Source: Endozoicomonas sp. OPT23
GTDB lineage: Bacteria; Pseudomonadota; Gammaproteobacteria; Pseudomonadales; Endozoicomonadaceae
DNA: 64,000 nt
Direction of reading: 5' to 3'
Assembly: GCF_009653635.1 (NCBI RefSeq)
Contig: NZ_PPFD01000006.1
Coordinates: 434,001-498,000, forward strand
The notes under the pieces are model-generated. The model did not search any database and was not told the origin of the DNA. It saw only the letters and a list, made by a program, of their open reading frames with translations. Position 1 is the stretch's first letter. Each line of letters begins with the position of its first letter. The position numbers and the translations under genes are program-made. Shown here in pieces: positions 46,654 to 55,419 of the stretch.

Positions 46654-47272
46654 AGCACATAGCACAACCCTCTACACTTTAAATGAATTGAACACACCAT
46701 TTATTATTGGCATCATCATGAACTGTTTACAGCTCATCCAGACCCCGAATAAACTGATATAAAAATTTGGAAAGAGTAACCAAATACCTAATCAAAACGG
46801 CTATAAAACAACTCAACTTTTAAACCATTTTTTTTGTTTTTAAACTGAAATCATCTCCATACATTAAATAATGTCCTGGCTCTATTTCTCCCATCCCTTC
46901 CCCTAATTCTAAAATCAAAAAATGATTGAGGAAGATATACAGGGACTGTTTTCAACATCTGTTTACAGCTTGCAAGAGTAGAAAAAAAATCTCAGCAACC
47001 CCCTATTTACAAGATTATTTCCTGATAGCTAGTAATTTACCGCAGCCGCTATTGATATCCATCAATCATCCACTGTATAAATACTGTAATAATTAAAAGG
47101 AATTAGTGGTTTACACATCAAAACCATCCAGTATATGACCATTGTCATATATCAGGACTGATACCTAAGCTCCGAGTTGTACAGAGAGCAATCAAAATAG
47201 CCAGCAGAACCCGGGCATGGAGTCGCAGAGGAGCTGAACTGGCAGAGCAATTAACCATAAAGGGGACATTAA
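46654..47272 (+). promoter_or_regulatory. Long leader with FNR/ANR class II promoter of the TRAP genes
   Basis: There is no gene in these 619 A+T-rich bases. TTGAT-ATCC-ATCAA (47052-47065) is a perfect FNR/ANR box. For a centre at -41.5 the -10 hexamer should be 47088-47093, which reads AATAAT (5 of 6). The predicted start at about 47100 leaves a 173-base leader ending in AAGGGGA before the ATG. Confidence 0.65.
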
Positions 47273-48253
47273 ATGTCGGTTTTTAAAAAACTGGGTATGA
47301 CTATTGCCGGCGCAAGCCTGGCTGTTGCTGCATCTACCGCTGGCGCGGCTACACAGCAATTCGTAACCATTGGTACCGGTGGTGTTACCGGTGTTTATTA
47401 CCCTACTGGCGGCGCTATCTGTAAGCTGGTGAACAAATCCCGTAAAGAACACGGCATCCGTTGCTCTGTAGAAAGCACCGGTGGTTCTGTTTACAACCTG
47501 AACACCATCCGTGGCGGTGAGCTGGACATGGGTATTGTTCAGTCTGACTGGCAGTTCCACGCTGTAAACGGCACCAGCAAGTTTGAAAATCAGGGCGCTA
47601 ACAAAAACCTGCGCGCAGTATTCTCTGTGCACCCTGAAGCCTTCACTGTTCTGGCTCGTAAAGATTCCGGCATCAAAAACTTTGCTGACCTGAAAGGCAA
47701 GCGCGTCAACATCGGTAACCCTGGTTCCGGTCAGCGTGGCACTATGGAAGACCTGATGGCTGCTTACGGCTGGGACAAGAAGTCTTTCTCCCTGACTTCC
47801 GAACTGAAGTCCGCTGAACAAGCAAAAGCTCTGTGTGACAACAAGATTGATGCCTTCGTATTCACTGCCGGCCACCCAAGCGGCTCCCTGAAAGAAGCAA
47901 CTTCTTCCTGTGACACCACTCTGGTTAACGTAACCGGCCCGATTGTTGAGAAGCTGATTAACGACACGCCTTACTACCGCTCCGCTACCATTCCTGGTGG
48001 CATGTACACAGGTAACAAGGCTGATACCACCACCTTCGGTGTTGCGGCTACTTTCGTATCCTCTTCCGAGATCAGCGACAAAGCTGTGTACGAAATCACC
48101 AAGTCTGTATTTGAAAATCTGAACACCTTCAAGAAGCTGCACCCTGCGTTCGGCACCCTGAAGAAAGAAGAGATGATTGCTGACGGTCTGTCTGCTCCTC
48201 TGCACGAAGGCGCCAAGAAGTACTACCTCGAAGCCGGCCTTCTGGCTAAGTAA
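47273..48253 (+). CDS. TAXI-family TRAP transporter solute-binding protein
   Basis: Periplasmic receptor of 326 residues with a signal peptide (1-25, ending AGA). It shows [19 protein letters not shown], the TAXI binding-site signature, and [16 protein letters not shown] and [14 protein letters not shown]. It delivers a solute, often glutamate or another carboxylate, to the fused permease encoded next. Codon use is strongly biased toward frequent codons, suggesting high expression. AAGGGGA precedes the ATG, and the promoter has an FNR box. Confidence 0.93.
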   Translation: MSVFKKLGMTIAGASLAVAASTAGAATQQFVTIGTGGVTGVYYPTGGAICKLVNKSRKEHGIRCSVESTGGSVYNLNTIRGGELDMGIVQSDWQFHAVNGTSKFENQGANKNLRAVFSVHPEAFTVLARKDSGIKNFADLKGKRVNIGNPGSGQRGTMEDLMAAYGWDKKSFSLTSELKSAEQAKALCDNKIDAFVFTAGHPSGSLKEATSSCDTTLVNVTGPIVEKLINDTPYYRSATIPGGMYTGNKADTTTFGVAATFVSSSEISDKAVYEITKSVFENLNTFKKLHPAFGTLKKEEMIADGLSAPLHEGAKKYYLEAGLLAK

Positions 48254-48305
48254 GCACGATCCTGCCCAAGGCGATGCGGGGTACCTCATCGCCACAAGCA
48301 TGAAG

Positions 48306-48337
48306 GTATCACAGCCAGTCTACTGACTGGTTTGTGA
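48306..48337 (+). promoter_or_regulatory. Intergenic stem between receptor and permease
   Basis: CCAGTC-TACT-GACTGG, with flanking CACA/TGTG, forms a stable hairpin between the two TRAP genes. It may protect the receptor mRNA or attenuate the permease, giving the usual excess of receptor. Confidence 0.4.
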
Positions 48338-48391
48338 CACTCTACTGGTTACTCCCCCGCATCTTTTCTATTCATTTCAACAGGAAGCACT

Positions 48392-50962
48392 ATGGAAGCA
48401 ACCTCTTCTAAACTCCAGGAGGCTCAGGACATTGTTCAGTCCTCTGACCAGGGCGCTCGCAACCCTGTAGGACTTGCCGGCCGTATTCTGATCTCCGTGA
48501 CACTTTGCTGGTCACTGTTTCAACTGTGGTATGCATCACCACTGCCGTTTACATTTAACTTCGGTATTTTCAACGACACACAGGCAAGGTCTATTCACCT
48601 GGCTTTTGCGCTGTTTTTAACATTTCTGGTATTCCCGGCTCGTAAACTGTCACCAAGAGACCGGATACCTCTGCTCGACTGGGTACTCGCCGCCGGCGGT
48701 GCTGCCAGTGCCTCTTACCTTTACATGTTCAGCGATGAAATTGCCGGACGTATGGGAGCCCCGACAACGGCTGACCTGATCACCGCAGGCGCAGGCATGC
48801 TTTTGCTGCTGGAAGCAACCCGTCGTGCATTAGGTCCACCATTGATGATTGTGGCACTGGTTTTTCTGACCTATGCCTTTGCCGGCCCTTATATGCCCGA
48901 CGTTATTGCCCATAAAGGCGCCAGCCTGAACAAGGCACTTTCGCACTTCTGGATTACTACCGAAGGCGTATTCGGTGTTGCCATTGGCGTCTCCACCAAC
49001 TTTGTCTTCCTGTTTGTACTCTTCGGTGCCATGCTGGAACGTGCCGGTGCCGGCAACTATTTTATTCAGGTTGCCTTCTCACTGCTGGGTCATTTGAAGG
49101 GCGGACCCGCAAAAGCAGCGGTCGTTTCTTCTGGCCTGAGTGGTGTTGTTTCCGGTTCCTCCATTGCTAACGTGGTAACCACTGGTACTTTTACCATTCC
49201 GCTGATGAAGCGTGTTGGCTTTCCTGCTTATAAAGCCGGTGCGATTGAAGTGGCTGCGTCTACTAATGGCCAGCTGACACCACCTATCATGGGGGCTGCT
49301 GCTTTCCTGATGGTGGAGTATGTCGGCATTTCCTACCTTGAAGTGATTCGTGCCGCCCTGCTGCCTGCGCTGATTTCCTACATTGCACTCTTCTATATTG
49401 TGCATCTGGAAGCGGTTAAATCCGGCATGGAAGGCCTGCCACGTCGTGTAGCGCGCACCAAACTACAGAGCCTTCTGTCGTTTACTGGCTCCTTTACCCT
49501 GATGTGCGTTCTTGGCGCTGTCGTTTATTACGGCATCGGCTGGACCAAAGCCTATATGGGTGATGCTGCTCTCTGGATTATCGGCGCGGTACTGATTGCC
49601 AGCTACATTGGCCTGCTGAAAGTTGCTGCTAACCAACCGGATTTGCCGGAAGATTCTGAAGAGACGCTGACTCACTCTCCTGAGCCAGGCCCGACTCTGA
49701 AACGCGGCCTCTACTTCCTGCTGCCACTGGTGGTACTGCTCTGGTGCCTGACCGTTGAACGTTTCTCACCGGGGCTGTCAGCGTTTTACTCCACCGTGAT
49801 CATGATCGCTATCACTCTTACTCATAAACCTGTGATCAGCTGGTTTCGCAAACATGACAACATCAATTTAAAAGAAGGTATTGATGATCTGTTTGATGGT
49901 CTGATCACCGGTGCCCGTAATATGATCGGCATTGGTATCGCTACGGGTACTGCCGGTATCGTTGTTGGCGCAGTTACTCTGACAGGTATTGGTCTGGTTA
50001 TGACCGAGTTTGTTGAGTGGGTGTCTGGCGGTAATATCATCATCATGCTGATTTTTACCGCTTTAATCTGTTTGATTCTTGGTATGGGTCTGCCAACTAC
50101 GGCCAATTATATCGTAGTGTCCACACTGATGGCTCCGGTTATTGTCACGCTGGGTGCTCAGTCCGGTTTGATCGTACCGCTGATTGCTGTACACCTGTTT
50201 GTGTTCTACTTCGGGATATTAGCAGATGACACACCTCCGGTGGGTCTGGCCGCTTTTGCAGCGGCAGCCATCGCTCAGTCGGATCCGATTAAGACCGGTA
50301 TTCAGGGCTTTACCTATGATATTCGTACAGCGGTGCTGCCGTTTATGTTTATCTTCAATACCGAGCTGCTACTGATAGGCGTTCACAGTCCACTGGAACT
50401 GACACTGGTTGTCATCAGTGCCATTATCGCCATGCTGGTCTTTGCTACCGCTACTCAAGGACACTGGATCACCAAGAGCCGCTGGTATGAAAGTGCCCTG
50501 CTGCTGGTTGTTGCTTTTGCCCTGTTCCGCCCTGGCTTCTTCTGGGACAAGGTATACGACCCGTATGAAACCTACGAAGGTACAGCCATTGTTCAGGCAG
50601 TCGAAAAACTGCCGGTTGATGGTGAAGCCAGACTCTGGGTATCTGGCGAGAATCTGGATGGCAACCAGGTCAGCAAACTGGCCATTCTGAATGCCGGCGA
50701 ACTGTCTGAAGGATCTGCTCGATTGAGTGCCATGGGACTGGATGTCATTGAAAACGACGGCAAGCTGGTCGTTGATATGGTTGGTTTTAGCAGCCCTGCG
50801 GAAAAGGCCGGTATCGATTTTGACTGGCAGATTAACCGTCTGGAAGTGACTGCCGACCGTCCTCACCGTGAATGGGTCTGGATACCGGCACTGCTACTTC
50901 TGGCTGGCGTATTCTTTAATCAGAGAAGACGCAAGAATCAGTTGGCTCTGGCTACTGCCTGA
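48392..50962 (+). CDS. TRAP transporter fused permease (4TM/12TM, TAXI type)
   Basis: An 856-residue inner-membrane protein joining the small DctQ-like and large DctM-like subunits, as TAXI systems do. The N-terminal third has about four to six helices. The DctM part has GLSGVVSGSSIANVVTTG, NGQLTPPIMGAAAFLM, ILGMGLPTTANYIVVST and LADDTPPVGLAAFAAA. It uses an ion gradient to import the receptor-bound solute. AGGAAG precedes the ATG. The last 200 residues include a soluble segment with a PDZ-like PAEKAGIDFDWQI and a final helix. Confidence 0.93.
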   Translation: MEATSSKLQEAQDIVQSSDQGARNPVGLAGRILISVTLCWSLFQLWYASPLPFTFNFGIFNDTQARSIHLAFALFLTFLVFPARKLSPRDRIPLLDWVLAAGGAASASYLYMFSDEIAGRMGAPTTADLITAGAGMLLLLEATRRALGPPLMIVALVFLTYAFAGPYMPDVIAHKGASLNKALSHFWITTEGVFGVAIGVSTNFVFLFVLFGAMLERAGAGNYFIQVAFSLLGHLKGGPAKAAVVSSGLSGVVSGSSIANVVTTGTFTIPLMKRVGFPAYKAGAIEVAASTNGQLTPPIMGAAAFLMVEYVGISYLEVIRAALLPALISYIALFYIVHLEAVKSGMEGLPRRVARTKLQSLLSFTGSFTLMCVLGAVVYYGIGWTKAYMGDAALWIIGAVLIASYIGLLKVAANQPDLPEDSEETLTHSPEPGPTLKRGLYFLLPLVVLLWCLTVERFSPGLSAFYSTVIMIAITLTHKPVISWFRKHDNINLKEGIDDLFDGLITGARNMIGIGIATGTAGIVVGAVTLTGIGLVMTEFVEWVSGGNIIIMLIFTALICLILGMGLPTTANYIVVSTLMAPVIVTLGAQSGLIVPLIAVHLFVFYFGILADDTPPVGLAAFAAAAIAQSDPIKTGIQGFTYDIRTAVLPFMFIFNTELLLIGVHSPLELTLVVISAIIAMLVFATATQGHWITKSRWYESALLLVVAFALFRPGFFWDKVYDPYETYEGTAIVQAVEKLPVDGEARLWVSGENLDGNQVSKLAILNAGELSEGSARLSAMGLDVIENDGKLVVDMVGFSSPAEKAGIDFDWQINRLEVTADRPHREWVWIPALLLLAGVFFNQRRRKNQLALATA

Positions 50963-50981
50963 TTTAATCGACGCGTAACCT

Positions 50982-51009
50982 TCCTGTCAGCTCAAGAGCT
51001 GGCAGGAAA
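50982..51009 (+). terminator. Stem-loop after the TRAP permease gene
   Basis: TTCCTGTCAGCTC and GAGCTGGCAGGAA pair over 13 bp, with one T-G, around a two-base loop. There is no T run. Confidence 0.5.
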
Positions 51010-51089
51010 CCCACCATGCAACCGCTTTGATTTATCCTTCAAAAAAAACAGCTTTTAATAATTACCTTTCCCGTTAAAATACCGCCGCT

Positions 51090-51118
51090 TTGTTAGAACG
51101 TATGTTCTGGCCTATAAT
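51090..51118 (+). promoter_or_regulatory. yhhQ promoter with an operator-like dyad in the spacer
   Basis: -35 TTGTTA (51090-51095), a 17-base spacer, and a perfect -10 TATAAT (51113-51118). The spacer holds AGAAC-GTAT-GTTCT (51095-51108), a symmetric site well placed to block RNA polymerase. Confidence 0.65.
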
Positions 51119-51195
51119 CCTGACAGCGTTGAATCAGCTCATCATAGCTGCACCAATGCCTGAGTTCCCTTACCTCTATCTAAAAAGGAATGACT

Positions 51196-51897
51196 GTGTC
51201 TGCACAGAACTCTTTATTGAACGCTTCACCTAACGTTTCACAAGCCCCTCTACAAAAGCAGTCTCTGAATCTTCTTCTGATTCTTTCCCTGTTTCATATT
51301 GCCACCATTACCGCCAGTAATTATCTGGTACAGATCCCCTTTGAACTGTTTGGATTTCATACCACCTGGGGCGCCTTTACTTTTCCGTTTATCTTTCTGG
51401 CGACGGATTTGACTGTCCGTATTTATGGATCAGAACAGGCACGAAAGATTATCTTTATGGCCATGTTCCCGGCACTTCTGATCTCTTATGTCGTTTCGGT
51501 TTTGTTTGTTGATGGTCAGTTTACTGGTCTGGGTTCACTGGCAGAATTCAATCTGTTCGTTGCCCGTATCGCTATGGCGAGTTTTGCGGCTTACCTTATT
51601 GGTCAGCTGATGGACATCACCGTATTCAATAAACTGCGTCAGAATGCTATCTGGTGGGTAGCTCCAGCTTGCTCCACCCTGTTTGGTAATGCCATTGATA
51701 CTCTGAGCTTCTTCGGCCTGGCCTTTGCCGGTTCTGCAGATCCGTTTATGGCTGAGCACTGGATGGAAATTGCTCTAGCTGACTATGGTTATAAGCTGGC
51801 CATCAGCATGCTGCTGTTCCTGCCTATGTATGGCGTGTTACTGAATTATGTTATGGGTAAGCTGAAAGCTGAGACTGTGACCGCTCAAGCCGCATAG
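51196..51897 (+). CDS. yhhQ: Queuosine precursor transporter YhhQ
   Basis: A membrane protein of 233 residues with six to seven helices (for example LLLILSLFHIATITASNYL and GAFTFPFIFLATDLTVRIYG), matching the YhhQ/VUT-1 family that imports preQ0 and preQ1 for queuosine in tRNA. The ribosome site AAGGA (51185-51189) touches ATG 51190 but lies six bases before GTG 51196, so GTG is preferred; ATG would add two residues. No known preQ1 riboswitch is evident in the leader. Confidence 0.9.
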   Translation: MSAQNSLLNASPNVSQAPLQKQSLNLLLILSLFHIATITASNYLVQIPFELFGFHTTWGAFTFPFIFLATDLTVRIYGSEQARKIIFMAMFPALLISYVVSVLFVDGQFTGLGSLAEFNLFVARIAMASFAAYLIGQLMDITVFNKLRQNAIWWVAPACSTLFGNAIDTLSFFGLAFAGSADPFMAEHWMEIALADYGYKLAISMLLFLPMYGVLLNYVMGKLKAETVTAQAA

Positions 51898-51940
51898 CTT
51901 CTAAATAGTTTCTAGACAGCTACTACATAACTCCTGTTTT

Positions 51941-51974
51941 AAAAGGGCTGAAAGCTATCAGCCCTCCCCCTTTT
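51941..51974 (+). terminator. yhhQ terminator
   Basis: GGGCTGA-AAGCTA-TCAGCCC is flanked by AAAA on the left and CCCCCTTTT on the right. Confidence 0.7.
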
Positions 51975-52031
51975 ACCGTTTTTTTTACCTTCTTTATTAC
52001 CTTTCCAGCCGCCTAGATAGTATAAATCCTC

Positions 52032-52070
52032 TTGCAATTCGCCCGACCAAATATATGATAATCATTCTCA
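52032..52070 (+). promoter_or_regulatory. Fur-controlled promoter of the SIP gene
   Basis: -35 TTGCAA (52032-52037) is followed after 16 bases by -10 TATGAT (52054-52059). TGATAATCATTCTCA (52056-52070) overlaps the -10 and matches the 7-1-7 Fur box at 13 of 14 defined positions. Confidence 0.8.
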
Positions 52071-52120
52071 TCAAAACTTATTCAATAGTGACCGGCTAAC
52101 CGGGAGACTACGGAGTACCC

Positions 52121-52897
52121 ATGGCAAAACCCGCTCCAAGAGCAGTTACCGTCCAGTCCATAGAACAACTGACAACCAACATGAAAAGGCTGATTTTTAC
52201 TGGTGAGTCATTGTCAGACTTTCCGGAAAATCAGGCATCAGCTTATGTGAAGATGGTTTTTGAAGTACCCGGCAGCCCCAAGCCTATAATGCGCAGTATG
52301 ACCGTTGTCGACTCCAGCCAGAAACGTAAAGAGCTGACCATCGACATCGTAGTACACAATAAACATCAGCCTGAAAAGCAGGGACCTGCTGGTCGCTGGC
52401 TCGCCAAGGCCAAGGCAGGCGACCCCGCCCTTATTGCCGGACCGGGTGATACCAAGCTGGTTGACCTTGATGCGGACTGGTTTTTTATTGCCGGTGATAT
52501 GACCGCACTGCCCGCCATTCGTGCCAACCTGCAGTTAATGCCTGAGAGTGCCAAGGGCTACATCGTGCTGGAAGTGCCCGACAAGGATGACCAGCGTGCA
52601 CTGGAAATTTCGGAACAACAGATTCCTGACGGTATTGATATCCACTGGGTGATTAACTCTGAGTCAGGCTGTAACCCTGAACAAATCAAAGACACTCTGA
52701 CCCAACTTGAATGGCTCCCTGGCACTCCCTACATATGGGCTGCGGGTGAGTTGAAGGCTGTGCTTGAGCTACGTAATCACCTGAACCAGACCATGCCCAA
52801 GCCCCGTCCAGCTCGATATATCAGCAGCTACTGGCAGAAAGGCCTAAACGACGAACAACATAAGCTTGAGAAAAAACGACAGTTGACCGAAATCTAA
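52121..52897 (+). CDS. Siderophore-interacting protein (NAD(P)H ferric-chelate reductase)
   Basis: A 258-residue cytoplasmic flavoprotein of the SIP / ViuB / YqjH family. It reduces iron in imported siderophore complexes. The FAD-binding barrel shows MRSMTVVD (the RxYT-like flavin motif) and GPAGRWLAKAKAGD. The NAD(P)H domain has IAGDMTALPAI and YIWAAGE, and the C-terminus is RPARYISSYWQKGLND. The overlapping Fur site shows iron repression. No siderophore synthesis or receptor genes lie nearby. Confidence 0.92.
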   Translation: MAKPAPRAVTVQSIEQLTTNMKRLIFTGESLSDFPENQASAYVKMVFEVPGSPKPIMRSMTVVDSSQKRKELTIDIVVHNKHQPEKQGPAGRWLAKAKAGDPALIAGPGDTKLVDLDADWFFIAGDMTALPAIRANLQLMPESAKGYIVLEVPDKDDQRALEISEQQIPDGIDIHWVINSESGCNPEQIKDTLTQLEWLPGTPYIWAAGELKAVLELRNHLNQTMPKPRPARYISSYWQKGLNDEQHKLEKKRQLTEI

Positions 52898-52999
52898 GCA
52901 AACACCGAAAACTAAAATCAATGATACTTTGGTCTAGACATTCGTCATGGTGTTTTCCCTGTAAAATTTGCTACAGGGCATAACACCAGCGGGCAAGCA

Positions 53000-54790
53000 A
53001 TGGATTTTCAGGGACGGTTTGAGCAAGCACCTTTCGATCAGTTAACCGACGATCAGCAACAGCGGCTTATAAAAGCTGCCAGCCTGACTTGGTATAAACC
53101 CGGTGAGAAACTGATTAGAGCTGGCAGTGATCCCGAATCCCTGATGGTGGTTCAGAAAGGTGTCATCGAAGAGCGGGACGCCAAAGACATCAAAAAAATC
53201 TACGCTCACTACGCTGAAGATGACCTGTTTGATGTTCGCGCCCTTCTTAACAATCAGGCCAAGCACGAATATATCTGCCTTGAAGAAGCTCTGATTCAGG
53301 AAATCCCCGCACAACTGTTTCGAGATACCTGTGACCAGAATCCTGATTTCCTCGCCGCACTTAATGCCGACCTGAGTGAAAAATACGAACAGATTAGCAG
53401 TAACGACCGCCCTGGCATGGCGGATTTTTTACTAAGACGCATTGAAGAAAGTCATTGTCGTTCAGCCAAGATACTCAAGCCGGAACAAAGCTTCAGCGAA
53501 GCCGCCCTGATTCTTGATAACGAGCACCTTGATGCAGTACTGGTTGAACTGGAAGCCGGTTACGGAATGGTTACCCGTACCGACCTGTTAAATGCTATTG
53601 CCATTCAGCAGCTACCTTTGACAACTGCGACATCAGACATCGCTATTTTCCCTCTGATCACTATCAACACGGGCGAGTATCTGTTCGATGCGTTGCTAAA
53701 AATGACCAGCAAAAAGATAGAACGTCTTGTGGTGATGGAAGACGATAAACTGATTGGTCTGCTTGACCTCAACCGTATCCTCGCCTTGGCTTCCAGTCAC
53801 TCTCACCTGCTGGCGGTAAGAATCGCCCGAGCCACCAGTATCAATGAACTGGTTGAACTGTCACCGGAAATCGAAAGTCAGGCCAGAAGCCTGTTTGCTA
53901 ACGGTGTTCGAACAGGCTCGGTAATGAATCTGGTTTCCACACTTAACGATCAATTGCTGGCCCGGTTATTCGAATTGCATTTTCCGAAAAGCATTCAGGA
54001 AAACATCTGCCTGATGTCGTTAGGCAGTGAAGGTCGGGGAGAACAGGTGTTGAAAACAGATCAGGATAACGCCCTGATTATTGCCGACGGTTTCGACAAG
54101 CCACCACAGGAGCTACTTAACGGCTTTACCCAACTGTTGATTCAGTGTGGCTGGCCACCCTGCGATGGCAATGTCATGGTATCCAACCCGCATTGGGTGC
54201 TGACTCTTTCCGAATGGAAACAACGCGCTGCTCGCTGGATCGACAGAACGACACCGGAAAACATGATGGAAATGGCCATGATGGTCGATGCTCGAGCTGT
54301 GGCTGGTCGAAAAGGATTGCTGCGGGCTTTTGAAATTGAACTGGCACAGAAGCTTGGAGGGCGTGAAGCCTTTCTTGCCGCTTTTGTCTCCCCTGCCCTG
54401 CAGTTTGATTCTCAGCTGACCTTCTTCGGTCGGTTGAAAGAAGGTAAAGACCAGAAAATGGATATTAAGAAAGCCGGCATTTTTCCACTGGTTCACGGTA
54501 TTCGTACATTGGCGCTTGAACAGAGAGTGAGAGCACTGTCCACAACTGAACGACTGGAGACGCTAAAGGCACGAAACAAGATTGACCTGGAAAGAGTGTC
54601 AAAACTGGAAGAAGCATTTCTGGTATTGAACCGTCTGCGACTGGAGCAACAGATTGCCGGTGTCTGCAATGGCAACGAACTGGATCTGAGTGCGCTGGAT
54701 TATCGCCGACGGGATATGCTCCGACATTGCTTGCACACCGCAAAGAAGTTCCGGCAGCATCTTCGCCATCACTTTCACATTGATGGATAG
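53000..54790 (+). CDS. DUF294 nucleotidyltransferase with cNMP-binding and CBS domains
   Basis: A 596-residue cytoplasmic protein. Residues about 10-130 are a cyclic-nucleotide-binding-like domain, about 150-275 a CBS pair, and about 340-460 the DUF294 nucleotidyltransferase with GSEGRGEQVLKTDQDNALI (the GS and DxD type catalytic signature). The C-terminal 120 residues form a helical DUF294 output domain. Related proteins resemble GlnD uridylyltransferase, but the target is unknown. It is followed 11 bases later by a DnaQ-like exonuclease gene with its own GGGAG. A CCCTGTA/TACAGGG hairpin lies in its leader. The ribosome site is weak. Confidence 0.9.
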   Translation: MDFQGRFEQAPFDQLTDDQQQRLIKAASLTWYKPGEKLIRAGSDPESLMVVQKGVIEERDAKDIKKIYAHYAEDDLFDVRALLNNQAKHEYICLEEALIQEIPAQLFRDTCDQNPDFLAALNADLSEKYEQISSNDRPGMADFLLRRIEESHCRSAKILKPEQSFSEAALILDNEHLDAVLVELEAGYGMVTRTDLLNAIAIQQLPLTTATSDIAIFPLITINTGEYLFDALLKMTSKKIERLVVMEDDKLIGLLDLNRILALASSHSHLLAVRIARATSINELVELSPEIESQARSLFANGVRTGSVMNLVSTLNDQLLARLFELHFPKSIQENICLMSLGSEGRGEQVLKTDQDNALIIADGFDKPPQELLNGFTQLLIQCGWPPCDGNVMVSNPHWVLTLSEWKQRAARWIDRTTPENMMEMAMMVDARAVAGRKGLLRAFEIELAQKLGGREAFLAAFVSPALQFDSQLTFFGRLKEGKDQKMDIKKAGIFPLVHGIRTLALEQRVRALSTTERLETLKARNKIDLERVSKLEEAFLVLNRLRLEQQIAGVCNGNELDLSALDYRRRDMLRHCLHTAKKFRQHLRHHFHIDG

Positions 54791-54801
54791 GGAGTAGCAG
54801 A

Positions 54802-55419
54802 ATGATTGAGCACTTACTTCCATCACAATTACGCTCACGATGGCTGACCTATCGCATTCAAAAACGTCACCGTGATTTTGCCGATGTTTTTGTTAAACCT
54901 CCAGTAGACGAATTGATCAGCCTTGATCTGGAAACCAGCAGCATTAACCCGCAATCCGCCGAGATTCTGGAAATTGCCGCCATGCCAATTCGTGGAGAAA
55001 AGGTTTTCCCGGGTGAATCACTGGTGCTCAGGGTCAAGCCATCCGGTGAACTGAACCCTGATTCAGTGCCTATTCACCAGATCAGAGAAAAAGATCTTGA
55101 AAATGCTCTAGAGCCGGAAGAAGCGCTCCGCCAGCTTTTGCATTTTATGGGCGGTCGCCCCATGGTTGGTTATAACATCAAGTTTGACCAGGTGATCATC
55201 AGTCGTTTCTGTCAGCAGTACTTTGGCTTTCAACTACCCAATCAGATTAAAGAGCTGTCGCATCGCTATTACTGGAAAAAACTGCATCAACAGCCTGAAG
55301 GTGTCACAGATATGCGACTGGAAAAGATCTGCGAAGAGTTGGATATTCCACTCCTTGACCGACATACCGCCAAGGGTGATGCCCTTACAGTAGCCCTGGC
55401 CTGGCTGAAACTTTCTTAA
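54802..55419 (+). CDS. DnaQ-like 3'-5' exonuclease
   Basis: A 205-residue DEDDh exonuclease: Exo I SLDLETSS, Exo II around VGYNIKFDQVII, and Exo III HTAKGDALTVALA. It resembles the epsilon proofreading subunit but lacks a polymerase-binding tail and carries a basic N-terminal extension (SRWLTYRIQKRHRDF). It probably trims DNA or RNA. Tandem placement with a DUF294/CBS nucleotidyltransferase recurs in many Gammaproteobacteria. Its stop overlaps the convergent DUF885 gene by four bases. Confidence 0.9.
   Translation: MIEHLLPSQLRSRWLTYRIQKRHRDFADVFVKPPVDELISLDLETSSINPQSAEILEIAAMPIRGEKVFPGESLVLRVKPSGELNPDSVPIHQIREKDLENALEPEEALRQLLHFMGGRPMVGYNIKFDQVIISRFCQQYFGFQLPNQIKELSHRYYWKKLHQQPEGVTDMRLEKICEELDIPLLDRHTAKGDALTVALAWLKLS

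Noticed and set aside
47192-48301. 369-residue minus-strand frame
   Set aside because: Antisense to the highly codon-biased TRAP receptor gene.
50963-51195. preQ1 riboswitch before yhhQ
   Set aside because: No preQ1-I type pseudoknot or A-rich tail is visible; a dyad-containing promoter explains the region better.
52957-52978. Possible LexA box CTGT..ACAG before the DUF294 gene
   Set aside because: The spacing is 10 bases, not the 8 required for the gammaproteobacterial LexA site; more likely a leader hairpin.
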